Origin: Hymenobacter cyanobacteriorum
GTDB taxonomy: Bacteria > Bacteroidota > Bacteroidia > Cytophagales > Hymenobacteraceae
Direction of reading: 5' to 3'
Length of the DNA stretch: 64,000 nt
Assembly: GCF_022631375.1 (NCBI RefSeq)
Contig: NZ_JALBGC010000001.1
Location: 124,001-188,000, forward strand
Positions within the stretch are counted from its first letter, which is position 1. The number at the start of each line of letters is the position of its first letter. The notes under the pieces are model-generated. The model did no database searches, was not told the origin of the DNA, and worked only from the letters and a program-made list of their open reading frames with translations. Positions 16,631 through 25,563 of the stretch are shown piece after piece. A program made the translations under genes and the position numbers.

Positions 16631-17367
16631 GAGCGGAGCGAAGGGTTGGGCGTGAGCGAAGCATCGGCGGCGGGCAGCGAGGTGGGGCCGGCCACCACCT
16701 GCCGGGTGGCGGGGTCAACTTCGACAATCTCAAAACCGGCCACCATGGCCCGGAAATTATTCCAGCCGGCGCGCACCACCTGGGCAATGTGCACGATGAA
16801 AAACAGCACGTAGCCAATCGTGAGCGCGAAGTGGATGACGCGGGCAAACTCGTATCCACCGAGTAGCTGCGTGAGCCAGCCAAATTGCGTGGGCTTGTAA
16901 ATGGCCAGCCCCGTGAGTAGCGAGCCCAAGCCCATCAGAATAACGGCGGTGTAGGCAATCTGCTGCGCGCCGTTGAATTTGCGTATTGGCAGCGGCTTTT
17001 TATACAGCCCGAGGTCATGCATCGTCACCAGCACGGCCTCGCGGAAGGAATGCCGGGTGGGCAGCAGGTAGCGCCACTCGCCCGAGAAAATCGTGTAGAG
17101 CACATACAGCAGCCCGTTCAGGAAAAACACCCACATCAGCACGAAATGCCAGCTCATGCCCTGGGCCAGCTTGTGGTCGAGGTGAAGGGCCTGGTAGAAC
17201 GACTGCGGGAAGAACTTGAGCAGCGTAGTTTTGCCCCAGCCGAGGCGGTACACGTCGTTGGCCCAGTAAATCCACAGGCCGCTCCAAATCATCAGACTGA
17301 GCACCGGGAAATTGACCCAGTGAAACCAGCGAATGGCCAGCGGATGCTTTTCGACAAGCTGTTTCAT
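16627..17367 (-). CDS. Cytochrome b/b6-domain membrane subunit
   Basis: 246 residues with four or five membrane spans. The first span is preceded by HPLAIRWFHWVNFPVLSLM and the later spans carry HLDHKLAQGMSWHFVLMW and VIHFALTIGYVLFFIVHIAQ; the paired His in spans are the expected haem b ligands. This pattern fits the Ni/Fe-hydrogenase or thiosulfate-reductase cytochrome b family rather than MsrQ. It would pass quinol electrons to the overlapping molybdopterin enzyme. No consensus promoter is seen before it. Confidence 0.82.
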   Translation of the reverse strand: MKQLVEKHPLAIRWFHWVNFPVLSLMIWSGLWIYWANDVYRLGWGKTTLLKFFPQSFYQALHLDHKLAQGMSWHFVLMWVFFLNGLLYVLYTIFSGEWRYLLPTRHSFREAVLVTMHDLGLYKKPLPIRKFNGAQQIAYTAVILMGLGSLLTGLAIYKPTQFGWLTQLLGGYEFARVIHFALTIGYVLFFIVHIAQVVRAGWNNFRAMVAGFEIVEVDPATRQVVAGPTSLPAADASLTPNPSLRS

Positions 17368-17675
17368 AGAATTCGGGGTGAGGCTGGAAACCGCCGCAAG
17401 GTACTGCGGCCCTTGTGTCCTACCCTGCCTGACGGCTTCCTGACACCAACCTTACAGCCCCAACCGGGCAAAAAAAAGGGGCGCCCCAAAGGAGCGCCTC
17501 TTTCCATACCAAAACACCTTAAAAAACTATTCTTTCACGAGGAAGCCAACAATAACTGAACCAAAAGATTCCGCGAGGCCGCAGAATTTTTCAAAATATT
17601 TCAGTCGAATGGGTTAGCTCCCTGATTTTCCAGAAATAGTACCGCAAGGCTGGCTTTTTATTCATAACCGCCTGA
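17368..17675. other. Intergenic region without a gene
   Basis: About 308 bp between the cytochrome gene and ffh. It holds one terminator hairpin at 17470-17503. The longest open frame beside the ffh end is about 24 codons and has no coding character. Nothing else was recognised. Confidence 0.7.
17470..17503 (-). terminator. Rho-independent terminator for ffh
   Basis: On the minus strand GAGGCGCTCC pairs with GGGGCGCCCC (9 of 10 positions including one wobble), followed by eight T. It lies 170 bp after the ffh stop. Confidence 0.75.
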
Positions 17676-19043
17676 CTACCGGCCCATCATGCCGCCGCCA
17701 CCGCCGCGCATGCCGCCCATCATTTTCTGCATCTGGGCGAGGCCGCCTTTGGTCTGGCTCATCTTGTTCATGGTGCGCATCATTTTGCGCATCTGCTCGA
17801 ACTGCTTCATCAGGTCGTTCACCTGCTGCAGCTCGGTGCCCGAGCCTTTGGCCACGCGGCGCTTGCGCGAGGCGTTCAGCAGGTCGGGGTTGGCGCGCTC
17901 CTGCTTGGTCATGCTCCGGATGATGGCTTCGACGGGCTTGAAGGCGTCGTCGTCGATTTCCACGTCCTTCATGGCCTTGCTCATGCCCGGAATCATGCCC
18001 ATCAAATCCTTGATGTTGCCCATCTTCTTGATTTGCTCGAGTTGGCCGAGGAAGTCGTTGAAGTCGAACTGGTTCTTCCGGATTTTCTTCTCGATGCGCT
18101 TGGCTTCGTCCTCGTCGAACTGCTGCTGCGCGCGCTCAACCAGCGAAATCACGTCGCCCATACCCAGAATGCGCTGGGCCATGCGGTCGGGGTAGAATAG
18201 GTCGAGCGCGTCCATCTTCTCGCCCGTCGAAATGAACTTGATGGGCTTTTCGACCACCGCGCGAATCGAGAGGGCCGCCCCGCCACGCGAGTCGCCGTCG
18301 AGCTTGGTAAGCACTACGCCGTCGAAATTCAGGCGGTCGTTGAAGGTTTTGGCAGTGTTCACGGCGTCCTGGCCGGTCATCGAGTCCACCACAAACAGCG
18401 TTTCGCTGGGGTTGATGGCCGACTTCACAGCCTCAATCTCGCGCATCATCTGCTCGTCCACGGCCAGGCGGCCGGCGGTGTCGATGATGACGACTTTCTT
18501 ACCCGTTTTGCGGGCGTGCTCGATGGCGTTGCGCGAAATTTCGACGGGGTTCTTGTTCTCGACTTCCGAGTACACTTCCACGCCAATCTGCTCGCCGAGC
18601 ACCTTCAGCTGGTCGATAGCGGCCGGGCGGTACACGTCGCAGGCCACCAACAACACGTTGCGGCCCTGCTTTTTAACATAGTTGGCCAGCTTGCCAGCGA
18701 AAGTGGTTTTGCCCGAGCCCTGCAAGCCCGAAAGCAGAATCACGGCCGGGTCGCCTTTGATGACGATGTCCTTCTTCTCGCCGCCCATGAGCTCGGTGAG
18801 CTCATCATAGACGATTTTGACCATGAGCTGGCCCGGCGACACGGCCGTGAGCACGTCGCGGCCCATGGCGGCATCCTTAATCTTATCGGTTACATCCTTG
18901 GCAACCTTGTAGTTAACGTCGGCATCGACCAGCGCACGGCGGATTTCCTTGATGGTGGCCGCAACGTTGATTTCGGAAATGCTGCCCTGGCCCTTGAGGG
19001 TTTTGATGGCCCGGTCGAGCTTATTGGAGAGATTGTCAAACAT
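17676..19043 (-). CDS. ffh: Signal recognition particle protein Ffh (SRP54)
   Basis: 455 residues. GTPase that binds signal sequences of nascent proteins and docks at FtsY for membrane insertion. Domain order: N-domain helices (residues 1 to 85), G domain with GLQGSGKTTFAGKLANY, DTAGRLAVDEQMM, TKLDGDSRGGAALS and GTGE-like closing loop, then the methionine-rich M domain with GMIPGMSKAMKDVE and a tail GGMRGGGGGMMGR. Length and motifs are standard. A minus-strand TACTTTTG element lies 83 bp upstream, and a T-run hairpin lies downstream. Confidence 0.96.
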   Translation of the reverse strand: MFDNLSNKLDRAIKTLKGQGSISEINVAATIKEIRRALVDADVNYKVAKDVTDKIKDAAMGRDVLTAVSPGQLMVKIVYDELTELMGGEKKDIVIKGDPAVILLSGLQGSGKTTFAGKLANYVKKQGRNVLLVACDVYRPAAIDQLKVLGEQIGVEVYSEVENKNPVEISRNAIEHARKTGKKVVIIDTAGRLAVDEQMMREIEAVKSAINPSETLFVVDSMTGQDAVNTAKTFNDRLNFDGVVLTKLDGDSRGGAALSIRAVVEKPIKFISTGEKMDALDLFYPDRMAQRILGMGDVISLVERAQQQFDEDEAKRIEKKIRKNQFDFNDFLGQLEQIKKMGNIKDLMGMIPGMSKAMKDVEIDDDAFKPVEAIIRSMTKQERANPDLLNASRKRRVAKGSGTELQQVNDLMKQFEQMRKMMRTMNKMSQTKGGLAQMQKMMGGMRGGGGGMMGR

Positions 19044-19125
19044 GTATCGCTGATTTGGCGGATTTAGCGTTTTTCACCGATGCCGTCGCGGCCCGCAGGC
19101 CCGGCACCAAGGGGTGAACTGACCT

Positions 19126-19133
19126 CAAAAGTA
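19126..19133 (-). promoter_or_regulatory. Promoter -7 element for ffh
   Basis: CAAAAGTA on plus is TACTTTTG on minus, an exact TAnnTTTG match. It faces away from the weaker plus-strand TACCTTCG at 19165, so the two genes have divergent promoters. Confidence 0.55.
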
Positions 19134-19198
19134 ACCACAAAAGGCCGAAAACCGGCAGCCGGCGTACCTTCGCGGCCCGCTTTCTGAACCTGATTTCC

Positions 19199-20521
19199 GT
19201 GTCTGCTTCCCGTCCGCTGCGCCTGCTCGTCATTACTTACTACTGGCCGCCTTCGGGCGGGGCCGGCGTGCAGCGCTGCCTGAAGTTCGTGAAGCACCTC
19301 GGCCATTTCAACGTGGAGCCCACCGTGATAACCGTGGACCCGGCCCAGGCCAGCTACCCCGTGCGCGACGAAAGCCTGCTGGCCGAGGTGCCGCCGGGCG
19401 TGCGCGTCATCCACACCGGCACCACCGAGCCGTTCGAAAGCTACAAGCGCCTCACGGGCCGTGCCGTGCCCTACGGCGGCTTCGCCAACGAGGGCAAACC
19501 CGGCCCGGTGCAGCAGGTGCTGCGCTTCGTACGCGGCAACCTGTTCATTCCGGACCCGCGCCGGGGATGGAACCGCCACGCCCTGGCCGCCGTGGAGCGG
19601 CTGCTGGCGGCTGGCGAGCAGTTCGATGCCGTGCTCACGTCGTCGCCACCGCACTCCACCCAGCTTATCGGCCTGGAACTGCAGCGCCGCCACGGCCTGC
19701 GCTGGCTGGCCGACCTGCGCGACCCGTGGACGGACATTTACTATTACAAGGACCTGCACCACACGCCGCTGGCCTCCTGGCTCGATGCGCGCTACGAGCG
19801 CCAGGTACTGGCCCGCGCCGATGCCGTGCTGGTAACTTCGCCCGAAACCAAGCGGCTGTTTTCGGCCAAAAACCCCACGCTGCCAGCCGCCAAATTCCAC
19901 GTGCTGCCCAATGGCTACGACGAGTCGGATTTCCGCCAGCCCTCGCAGCCGCCCGTCGACTGCCTGCGCATCACGCACACCGGCACCATCACCGAACTCT
20001 ACCACATCAACCGCCTGCTCGAAGCAGTAGCGGCCTGCGCGGCGGCGCACCCGGCGGTACCACTGCGCCTGCGCTTCGTGGGCCAGGTATCGGCCCAGCT
20101 ACGCGGACAAATTGCGGCGGCTAGCCTCGGCGATATTACCGAATACATTGATTTCGTGCCACACGAGCAGTCAGTGGCGTATTTAATGCAGTCGTCGGTG
20201 CTGCTGATGGCCATTCCCGACGTGCCGCGAAACCTGGGCATTTTGCCGGGCAAGGTGTTCGAGTACCTGGCGGCCGGCAAGCCCATCCTGTGCGTAGGGC
20301 CGGACGGCTGCGATGCCGACAACCTGCTGCGCGAGTGCGGTGCCGGCCAGGCCCTCCCCTACGAAGACGCGGCCCTGATGCGCCAGACGCTGGAGCAACT
20401 GGTGGCCCGCTGGCAGCAGCACCCGAACCTGGATTTGCCCGCGCTGGGTAACGCGAAATACTCGCGGCGCGGGCTGACGGGGGCGCTGGCGAGGCTGGTG
20501 GCCCCTGCCGCAGTTTCTTAG
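19199..20521 (+). CDS. Glycosyltransferase family 4 protein (GT-B)
   Basis: 440 residues; the start appears to be a GTG at 19199, right before the first strand RLLVITYYWPPSGGAGVQR, the typical N-terminal motif of this group. The C-terminal nucleotide-sugar domain has ITHTGTITELYHINRLLEAV, FVPHEQSVAYLMQSSVLLM and the conserved EYLAAGKPIL with its acidic residue. It probably builds a surface polysaccharide from a nucleotide sugar. It stands directly before the MBOAT/SGNH pair, which is on the opposite strand. A near-consensus promoter TACCTTCG lies at 19165. Confidence 0.85.
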   Translation: MSASRPLRLLVITYYWPPSGGAGVQRCLKFVKHLGHFNVEPTVITVDPAQASYPVRDESLLAEVPPGVRVIHTGTTEPFESYKRLTGRAVPYGGFANEGKPGPVQQVLRFVRGNLFIPDPRRGWNRHALAAVERLLAAGEQFDAVLTSSPPHSTQLIGLELQRRHGLRWLADLRDPWTDIYYYKDLHHTPLASWLDARYERQVLARADAVLVTSPETKRLFSAKNPTLPAAKFHVLPNGYDESDFRQPSQPPVDCLRITHTGTITELYHINRLLEAVAACAAAHPAVPLRLRFVGQVSAQLRGQIAAASLGDITEYIDFVPHEQSVAYLMQSSVLLMAIPDVPRNLGILPGKVFEYLAAGKPILCVGPDGCDADNLLRECGAGQALPYEDAALMRQTLEQLVARWQQHPNLDLPALGNAKYSRRGLTGALARLVAPAAVS

Positions 20522-20567
20522 ACCGCGCAAAACACACGAAACCATAGCCTTTTATGCAAAGCGCCGG

Positions 20568-21497
20568 CTACCGCGCTAAATCATTGGCCAGTTGCTGGCT
20601 GAATTGCTGGCTAGCGGCTTTTTGCAGGTGGTTGCCGTCGGTGGTGGCGTAGGGCCCGGCGCTGTAATCAAAGAAAGAAACCGCAAAATCAGTACTCAAC
20701 TGCTGCATCTGCTGCTCAAAATCCGGCTGATACTGCTGCTCCAGCGCCCGCAGACCCTGGCCCACGGGCAGGCGCACAAGCACCACGCGACCGTGGCGTT
20801 TCAGGAAGTCGATGGTTTGGCGCAGGGCGGCGAAGCGGCCGGCCGAGAGGTGCTGGGTGGCAGCCAGCTTCTGGTAGTCGAGTAGCTTGCGGGCGGTGCG
20901 GGCGCGCACCTGGGCATTATCAAGGCCAATGTTGACTTCAAGCCAGCCATCAGGGTGCAGGCGCTCGGTGGCGGTAGCGAAGTCGAGCGGCAGGCGGTAA
21001 AGCGGTTTGGTCTGGTAGCGCGTGAGGTAGGCCAGGTTGGGGCTTTGGCTGACTTCGTGCAGCTGACCGATGAAAGACTTTTCTTCTGGAAAAACCTCGT
21101 TCGTCACCGTATCAGCGCGCCCGGCGGCCGACAGCGACCACGGGTCGACGGCCACGATAAACAGCCCGTGGCGCACGTCCGGCCGCAGCTTACGCCGGAT
21201 GCTGGCCAGGTAGGCCGTACCGTAGGGCGAGTGCGTGAGGGTGAAGGCGTAATTCAACAACGGCCCCTCAAACTGCCCCCCCAGCCGCGCCGCCAGCACC
21301 GCCGGCCGGATACCCTGCGCCGCCCGCGACGTGCCCAAAATGAGTGAGCCCGCCGCTGGACTCGCAAAGCGGCCATAGAACGCATCGACGCCGCCGCGCA
21401 GTACCACCGGCAGCAGCAGCGCCGCGCCCAGCGCACCCGCTACCGCCAGCAGCAGCAGGCGCATCAGCAACTTCGAAACAGCAGCTTGCACAGGCAT
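20568..21497 (-). CDS. SGNH-like partner of an MBOAT acyltransferase
   Basis: 309 residues from the ATG at 21497. One N-terminal membrane span (LLMRLLLLAVAGALGAALLL) anchors a periplasmic domain. SGNH-type motifs are LILGTSRAAQGI (Ser57 nucleophile) and DGNHLQ near residue 288 (Asp/His pair), as in AlgX, AlgJ and DltD-like proteins. It would accept an acyl group exported by the MBOAT protein and place it on a glycan or other envelope polymer. The ATG lies just after the MBOAT stop, so the two are co-translated. The substrate is not known. Confidence 0.78.
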   Translation of the reverse strand: MPVQAAVSKLLMRLLLLAVAGALGAALLLPVVLRGGVDAFYGRFASPAAGSLILGTSRAAQGIRPAVLAARLGGQFEGPLLNYAFTLTHSPYGTAYLASIRRKLRPDVRHGLFIVAVDPWSLSAAGRADTVTNEVFPEEKSFIGQLHEVSQSPNLAYLTRYQTKPLYRLPLDFATATERLHPDGWLEVNIGLDNAQVRARTARKLLDYQKLAATQHLSAGRFAALRQTIDFLKRHGRVVLVRLPVGQGLRALEQQYQPDFEQQMQQLSTDFAVSFFDYSAGPYATTDGNHLQKAASQQFSQQLANDLAR

Positions 21498-21499
21498 TT

Positions 21500-22969
21500 T
21501 CAAAACTGGAAGTAGATGAACGAGGTGCTATTGAAAATACCCAGATACAGAATAAGCAGTGCCAGCCCCACGTAGCCCACCCAGCGCGTAGCCCACGGTT
21601 GCGCCGCTACCCAGGCCTGCGGGCTGTGCCGGCTGCCGAAGTATTCCACGGCCAGCATCAGGCCCACGGCGAAGGCGGCCACGGCCAGTTCGGGGCGGTA
21701 GTGCTGCGAGAAATCGAGCAACAGTGTGGCGACCTGGTGGCCATTCAGCTGCCAGCCGGTAAGCAAGTGCCTACTGATAAATAGTGCGTCATCAAGCGTA
21801 TTGGCCCGGAAGAAAATCCAGGCGTAAGCCACCAGTACAAACGTAATAGCCACGCCTAACCCGCGCCGCAGGCCCGGGTGCGCCGCCAGTCCCGTGCGTT
21901 GCGCCAGCCACTCGCGGGCCGGCCGCGCCCAGGTGCTGAGCACCAGGTACAGGCCATGCAAACCGCCCCACACCACAAACGTGAAATTGGCCCCGTGCCA
22001 GAGCCCGCTGATGAGGAACACGGCCAGCAGGTTGAAGTAGGCCCGGGCCGGGGCCACGCGGCTACCGCCCAGCGGGATGTACACGTAATCGCGAAACCAG
22101 CTGGAGAGCGAAATATGCCAGCGCCGCCAGAACTCGGGCACCGAAGCCGATTGGTAGGGCTGCCGGAAGTTCAGGTTGAAATCGAAGCCCAGCACGCGGG
22201 CCGCGCCCCGGGCCAGGTCGGTGTAGCCCGAAAAGTCGCCGTAAATCTGGAACGTAAAGGCCAGCGTGGCCAGCACCAGCAGCGGCCCCTCGGGGTGCTG
22301 GCGCGGGCTGTTGAACACCGGGTTCACGAGCAGGGCCAGCCGGTCGGCCACCACCACTTTCTTGAACAAGCCCCACGCCATGAGCCGCAGCCCGCTCACG
22401 ATGCGCCCATAATCAAAGTCATGCTCGCGCCGAAACTGCGGCAGCATGTGCCCGCCGCGCTCAATCGGGCCCGCCACCAGCTGCGGGAAAAAAGCCACGA
22501 ACAACGCGAACCGCCCAAAATTCTGCTCTGCCGCCAGCCGGCCCTGGTACACGTCAATGATGTAGCCAACGCTTTGAAACGTGTAGAATGACACGCCCAC
22601 GGGCAGCAGCAGGCCCAGCGCCGGCCCCGCGCCCACCGGCAGGTGCAGCGTCCCGGCCAGCGCCACGGCCGCATCCCGAAAGAAGTTGAAATATTTGAAA
22701 ATGAACAGCGTGCCAAGGTTGCTAATCAGGCTCAAGGCCAGCCATGGGCGGCGCTGGCGCTTGTCGGGCAGGCGGCTCATGCGCACGCCGCTGTAGTAGT
22801 CGAGGGCGGTGGTGGCGAGCAGCAGTAGGGCGTATTCGGCCCGCCAGCTCATGTAGAAGTAGTAGCTGGCCAGCAGCAGCAAGGCCCCGCGCCAACGCGG
22901 CGGCAGGCCGTAGTACAGGCCCACAACCAGCGGAAAGAAGACGAGAAAGTGAAGCGAATTGAAGAGCAT
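21500..22969 (-). CDS. MBOAT family O-acyltransferase (AlgI-like)
   Basis: 489 residues from the ATG at 22969, chosen because MLFNSLHFLVFFPLVVGLYY is the standard N-terminus of the family. Eleven or more membrane spans. Key marks are FPQLVAGPIERGGHMLPQF, FQIYGDFSGYTDLARG, NFRQPYQSASVPEFWRRWHI, and the catalytic His in SGLWHGANFTFVVWGGLHG. It moves an acyl group, usually acetyl, across the inner membrane for transfer to a polysaccharide. The next gene encodes the periplasmic partner. A one-mismatch promoter (CAAAGGTC on plus) is at 22988. Confidence 0.93.
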   Translation of the reverse strand: MLFNSLHFLVFFPLVVGLYYGLPPRWRGALLLLASYYFYMSWRAEYALLLLATTALDYYSGVRMSRLPDKRQRRPWLALSLISNLGTLFIFKYFNFFRDAAVALAGTLHLPVGAGPALGLLLPVGVSFYTFQSVGYIIDVYQGRLAAEQNFGRFALFVAFFPQLVAGPIERGGHMLPQFRREHDFDYGRIVSGLRLMAWGLFKKVVVADRLALLVNPVFNSPRQHPEGPLLVLATLAFTFQIYGDFSGYTDLARGAARVLGFDFNLNFRQPYQSASVPEFWRRWHISLSSWFRDYVYIPLGGSRVAPARAYFNLLAVFLISGLWHGANFTFVVWGGLHGLYLVLSTWARPAREWLAQRTGLAAHPGLRRGLGVAITFVLVAYAWIFFRANTLDDALFISRHLLTGWQLNGHQVATLLLDFSQHYRPELAVAAFAVGLMLAVEYFGSRHSPQAWVAAQPWATRWVGYVGLALLILYLGIFNSTSFIYFQF

Positions 22970-23034
22970 ACGCGGCGCGACGGCCGGCAAAGGTCGGAGG
23001 TGGCGGGCGCTTTGCGGGCAGCAGGGTTTCAAAA

Positions 23035-23132
23035 GAACGTCATGCTGAGCGCAGCCGAAGCATCTCTACCGAGAGAGTAAATGAAATTGCTTGCGCGGTA
23101 GAGATGCTTCGGCTGCGCTCAGCATGACGTTC
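23035..23132. repeat. Family A palindromic repeat
   Basis: Left arm GAACGTCATGCTGAGCGCAG continues CCGAAGCATCTCTACCG and pairs perfectly over 37 bp with the right arm. Compared with copy 1 the middle bases are CAGCCG, with CGGCTG in the other arm, so the change is matched. Confidence 0.92.
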
Positions 23133-23168
23133 TCGTTTTCCCACAGGCCAAACCAACCCCAAAAGCCC

Positions 23169-23176
23169 TACTTTTG
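23169..23176 (+). promoter_or_regulatory. Promoter -7 element for the pse locus
   Basis: TACTTTTG is an exact TAnnTTTG match 29 bp before the pseB ATG. No TTG-type -33 element is visible at the usual spacing. Confidence 0.55.
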
Positions 23177-23204
23177 CAGTCCTGTTTTCGGCTTACCTAT
23201 TTTC

Positions 23205-24224
23205 ATGGCTCTCGACCTCAACCACAAATCCATTCTTGTTACGGGCGGCACCGGCTCCTTCGGCAAGCAATTCGTTCGCACCGTTTTCGAGCTGTTTCCG
23301 CAGGTGAAACGCCTGGTGGTGTTCTCGCGCGACGAGCTGAAGCAGTACGAGATGAGCCAGGAATTCAGCCCCGCCAAGTACCCGGCCATCCGCTATTTCA
23401 TTGGCGATGTGCGCGATGCCCAGCGCCTGCACCGCGCCTGCGAGGGCATCGACATCGTGATTCACGCCGCTGCCCTCAAGCAGGTGCCCGCCGCCGAGTA
23501 CAACCCGATGGAGTGCATCAAAACCAACATTTTCGGGGCCGAGAACGTCATCAACGCCGCCCTCGACTCGGGTGTGAAGGAGGTAGTGGCGCTGAGCACC
23601 GATAAGGCCGCCGCCCCCATCAACCTCTACGGCGCGACGAAACTGTGCTCCGACAAGCTCTTCGTGGCGGCCAATAACATGAAGGGCGCGCGCGATTTGC
23701 GCTTTTCGGTGGTGCGCTACGGCAACGTAATTGGCTCGCGCGGCTCGGTGGTGCCCTTCTTTTTGCAGGAGCGCCACAAGGGCGTGCTGCCCATCACCCA
23801 CCCCGACATGACGCGCTTCAACATCTCGCTCGAAGAAGGCGTTGATTTGGTGCTGTATGCGCTGGAGCACGCCTGGGGCGGTGAGATTTTTGTACCCAAA
23901 ATTCCTTCTTACAAAATCACGGAAGTTGCCCGCGCCATTGGTCCCGAGTGCGAGCAGAAAATCGTGGGCATCCGCCCCGGCGAGAAGCTGCACGAGGCCA
24001 TGATTACCGAAACCGACGCGCTGAGCACCGTCGAGCTCGACCGCTACTACGTCATCCTGCCCTCCACTCCGAATTGGAACGTCGATAAGTTCATCGCCGA
24101 ATTCAACGGCAAACGCGTACCGCTCGGCTTTCAGTACGACTCATTCAACAACGAGGAGTGGCTCGATGCGGAGCAGATTCGCGAGGAAATCCGGCTGCAC
24201 GTCGATGCTGACTTTACAGTTTAG
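23205..24224 (+). CDS. pseB: UDP-N-acetylglucosamine 4,6-dehydratase (inverting)
   Basis: 339 residues from the ATG at 23205. First step of pseudaminic acid synthesis: UDP-GlcNAc is dehydrated and C5-epimerised to a 4-keto-6-deoxy-L-altro sugar. The Rossmann motif is TGGTGSFGKQF, and the active-site segment STDKAAAPINLYGATKL carries the Asp-Lys and Tyr-x-x-x-Lys residues. FSVVRYGNVIGSRGSVVPFF and IRPGEKLHEAMIT are typical of PseB rather than WbpM-size enzymes. A promoter motif precedes it, and pseC follows after a word-type repeat. Confidence 0.93.
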   Translation: MALDLNHKSILVTGGTGSFGKQFVRTVFELFPQVKRLVVFSRDELKQYEMSQEFSPAKYPAIRYFIGDVRDAQRLHRACEGIDIVIHAAALKQVPAAEYNPMECIKTNIFGAENVINAALDSGVKEVVALSTDKAAAPINLYGATKLCSDKLFVAANNMKGARDLRFSVVRYGNVIGSRGSVVPFFLQERHKGVLPITHPDMTRFNISLEEGVDLVLYALEHAWGGEIFVPKIPSYKITEVARAIGPECEQKIVGIRPGEKLHEAMITETDALSTVELDRYYVILPSTPNWNVDKFIAEFNGKRVPLGFQYDSFNNEEWLDAEQIREEIRLHVDADFTV

Positions 24225-24244
24225 TTTTCGCTAAGCTATTCGCT

Positions 24245-24297
24245 GACAGCTGTTAGCTGTTAGCCTTTTCCATATCCAAGCTAACAGCTAACAGCCA
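24245..24297. repeat. Family B word-type palindrome before pseC
   Basis: ACAGCTG-TTAGCTG-TTAGC and its reverse complement GCTAACAGCTAACAGC flank a short loop. The right arm runs into the pseC start codon at 24298. Confidence 0.8.
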
Positions 24298-25479
24298 ATG
24301 GCTAACAGCTTACCAAACCGCCCGCTGCCCTACGGCCGCCAGTTCATCTCGGAGGCCGACGTGGCCGCCGTGGTGGCCAGCCTGCACGCCGACTACCTCA
24401 CCCAAGGCCCCACCGTGGGCGAGTTTGAGCAGCAGTTTGCGAAGTATGTGGGGGCCAAATACGCTGTGGCCGTGAGCAATGGCACCGCCGCCCTGCACCT
24501 CTGCGCCCTGGCGCTGAACGTGCAGCCGGGGCAGCGCGTCATCACCACGCCCATCACCTTTTCGGCTTCGGCCAACTGCGTGCGTTACTGCGGCGGCGAG
24601 GTGCACTTCGCCGACATCGACCCGGAAACCGGGCTGATTGATTTAGCAAAAGTTCAGGCCCTGCTCGAAGCGCACCCCAAGGGCTATTTCACAGGTTTGA
24701 TTCCGGTGGACTTCGCCGGGCTGGCCGTGAACCTAGAGCAGGTCCGCCAGTTGGCCGATGCGCATGGCCTTTGGATTATTGAGGATGCCTGCCACGCGCC
24801 GGGCGGCTTTTTTGTCGACTCGCAGGGCCAGGAGCAGCGCTGCGGCAACGGCCGCTTCGCCGAGCTCGCCATCTTCAGCTTCCACCCCGTGAAGCACATT
24901 GCCTGCGGCGAAGGCGGCATGATTACCACCAACGACGAGCGCCTGTTTCACCACTTGCTGCGCCTGCGCACCCACGGCATCACCCGCGACCCGGCCGACC
25001 TGGTGCGCGAGCCCGACGGCGGCTGGTACATGGAAATGCAGGAGCTCGGCTACAACTACCGCCTGCCCGACCTCAACTGCGCCCTCGGCCTGAGCCAGCT
25101 CGCCCGCGCCGACGAGGGCCTCGCCCGCCGCCGCCAGCTGGCTGAGCAATACGATGCGGCTTTTGCCAACCTGCCGGGCCTCACGGTGCTGGCCCCCGGC
25201 CGCCCCGGGCACGCCTACCACCTCTACGTGGTGCAGGTAGCTGACCGCAAGGGCCTCTACGACTTCCTCAAAACCAAGCAGATATTCGCCCAGGTACACT
25301 ACATTCCGGTGCATCGCATGCCCTACTACGAAGGCCTGGGCTGGCGCGAAGGCGACTTTCCGCTGGCCGAGGAATACTACGCGCACTGCCTCAGCATCCC
25401 GCTTTTCCCGACGCTGACGGACGAGGAACAGGCATATGTGGTGGCGTGCATCAAGGAATTTGTGAGTGTTGAGGGTTGA
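24298..25479 (+). CDS. pseC: UDP-4-amino-4,6-dideoxy-N-acetyl-beta-L-altrosamine transaminase
   Basis: 393 residues. PLP-dependent DegT/DnrJ-type enzyme that aminates the PseB product at C4 using glutamate. The cofactor lysine is Lys199 in FSFHPVKHIACGEGGMI. Also seen are VSNGTAALHLCALAL, the EDACHAPGG segment, and the C-terminal YHLYVV with IFAQVHYIPVHRMPYY. Its stop codon lies inside the next word-type repeat. It belongs to the operon-like run from pseB to the flippase. Confidence 0.94.
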   Translation: MANSLPNRPLPYGRQFISEADVAAVVASLHADYLTQGPTVGEFEQQFAKYVGAKYAVAVSNGTAALHLCALALNVQPGQRVITTPITFSASANCVRYCGGEVHFADIDPETGLIDLAKVQALLEAHPKGYFTGLIPVDFAGLAVNLEQVRQLADAHGLWIIEDACHAPGGFFVDSQGQEQRCGNGRFAELAIFSFHPVKHIACGEGGMITTNDERLFHHLLRLRTHGITRDPADLVREPDGGWYMEMQELGYNYRLPDLNCALGLSQLARADEGLARRRQLAEQYDAAFANLPGLTVLAPGRPGHAYHLYVVQVADRKGLYDFLKTKQIFAQVHYIPVHRMPYYEGLGWREGDFPLAEEYYAHCLSIPLFPTLTDEEQAYVVACIKEFVSVEG

Positions 25480-25555
25480 ATGTTGAGTTGGCTGACATTT
25501 CAACAGTAGGCCGCTGAACATTCAATTCAACACTCAACCCTCAACATTCAACACT
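25465..25555. repeat. Family B word-type palindrome overlapping the pseC stop
   Basis: AGTGTTG-AGGGTTG-AATGTTG words on the left, AACACTCAACCCTCAACATT on the right. The pseC TGA at 25477 is part of the left arm. Confidence 0.78.
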
Positions 25556-25563
25556 TCCAACCC

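Noticed and set aside
17017..17559. A 180-codon plus-strand open frame reaching the ffh terminator
   Set aside because: It is antisense to the cytochrome gene and its end runs through the terminator hairpin.
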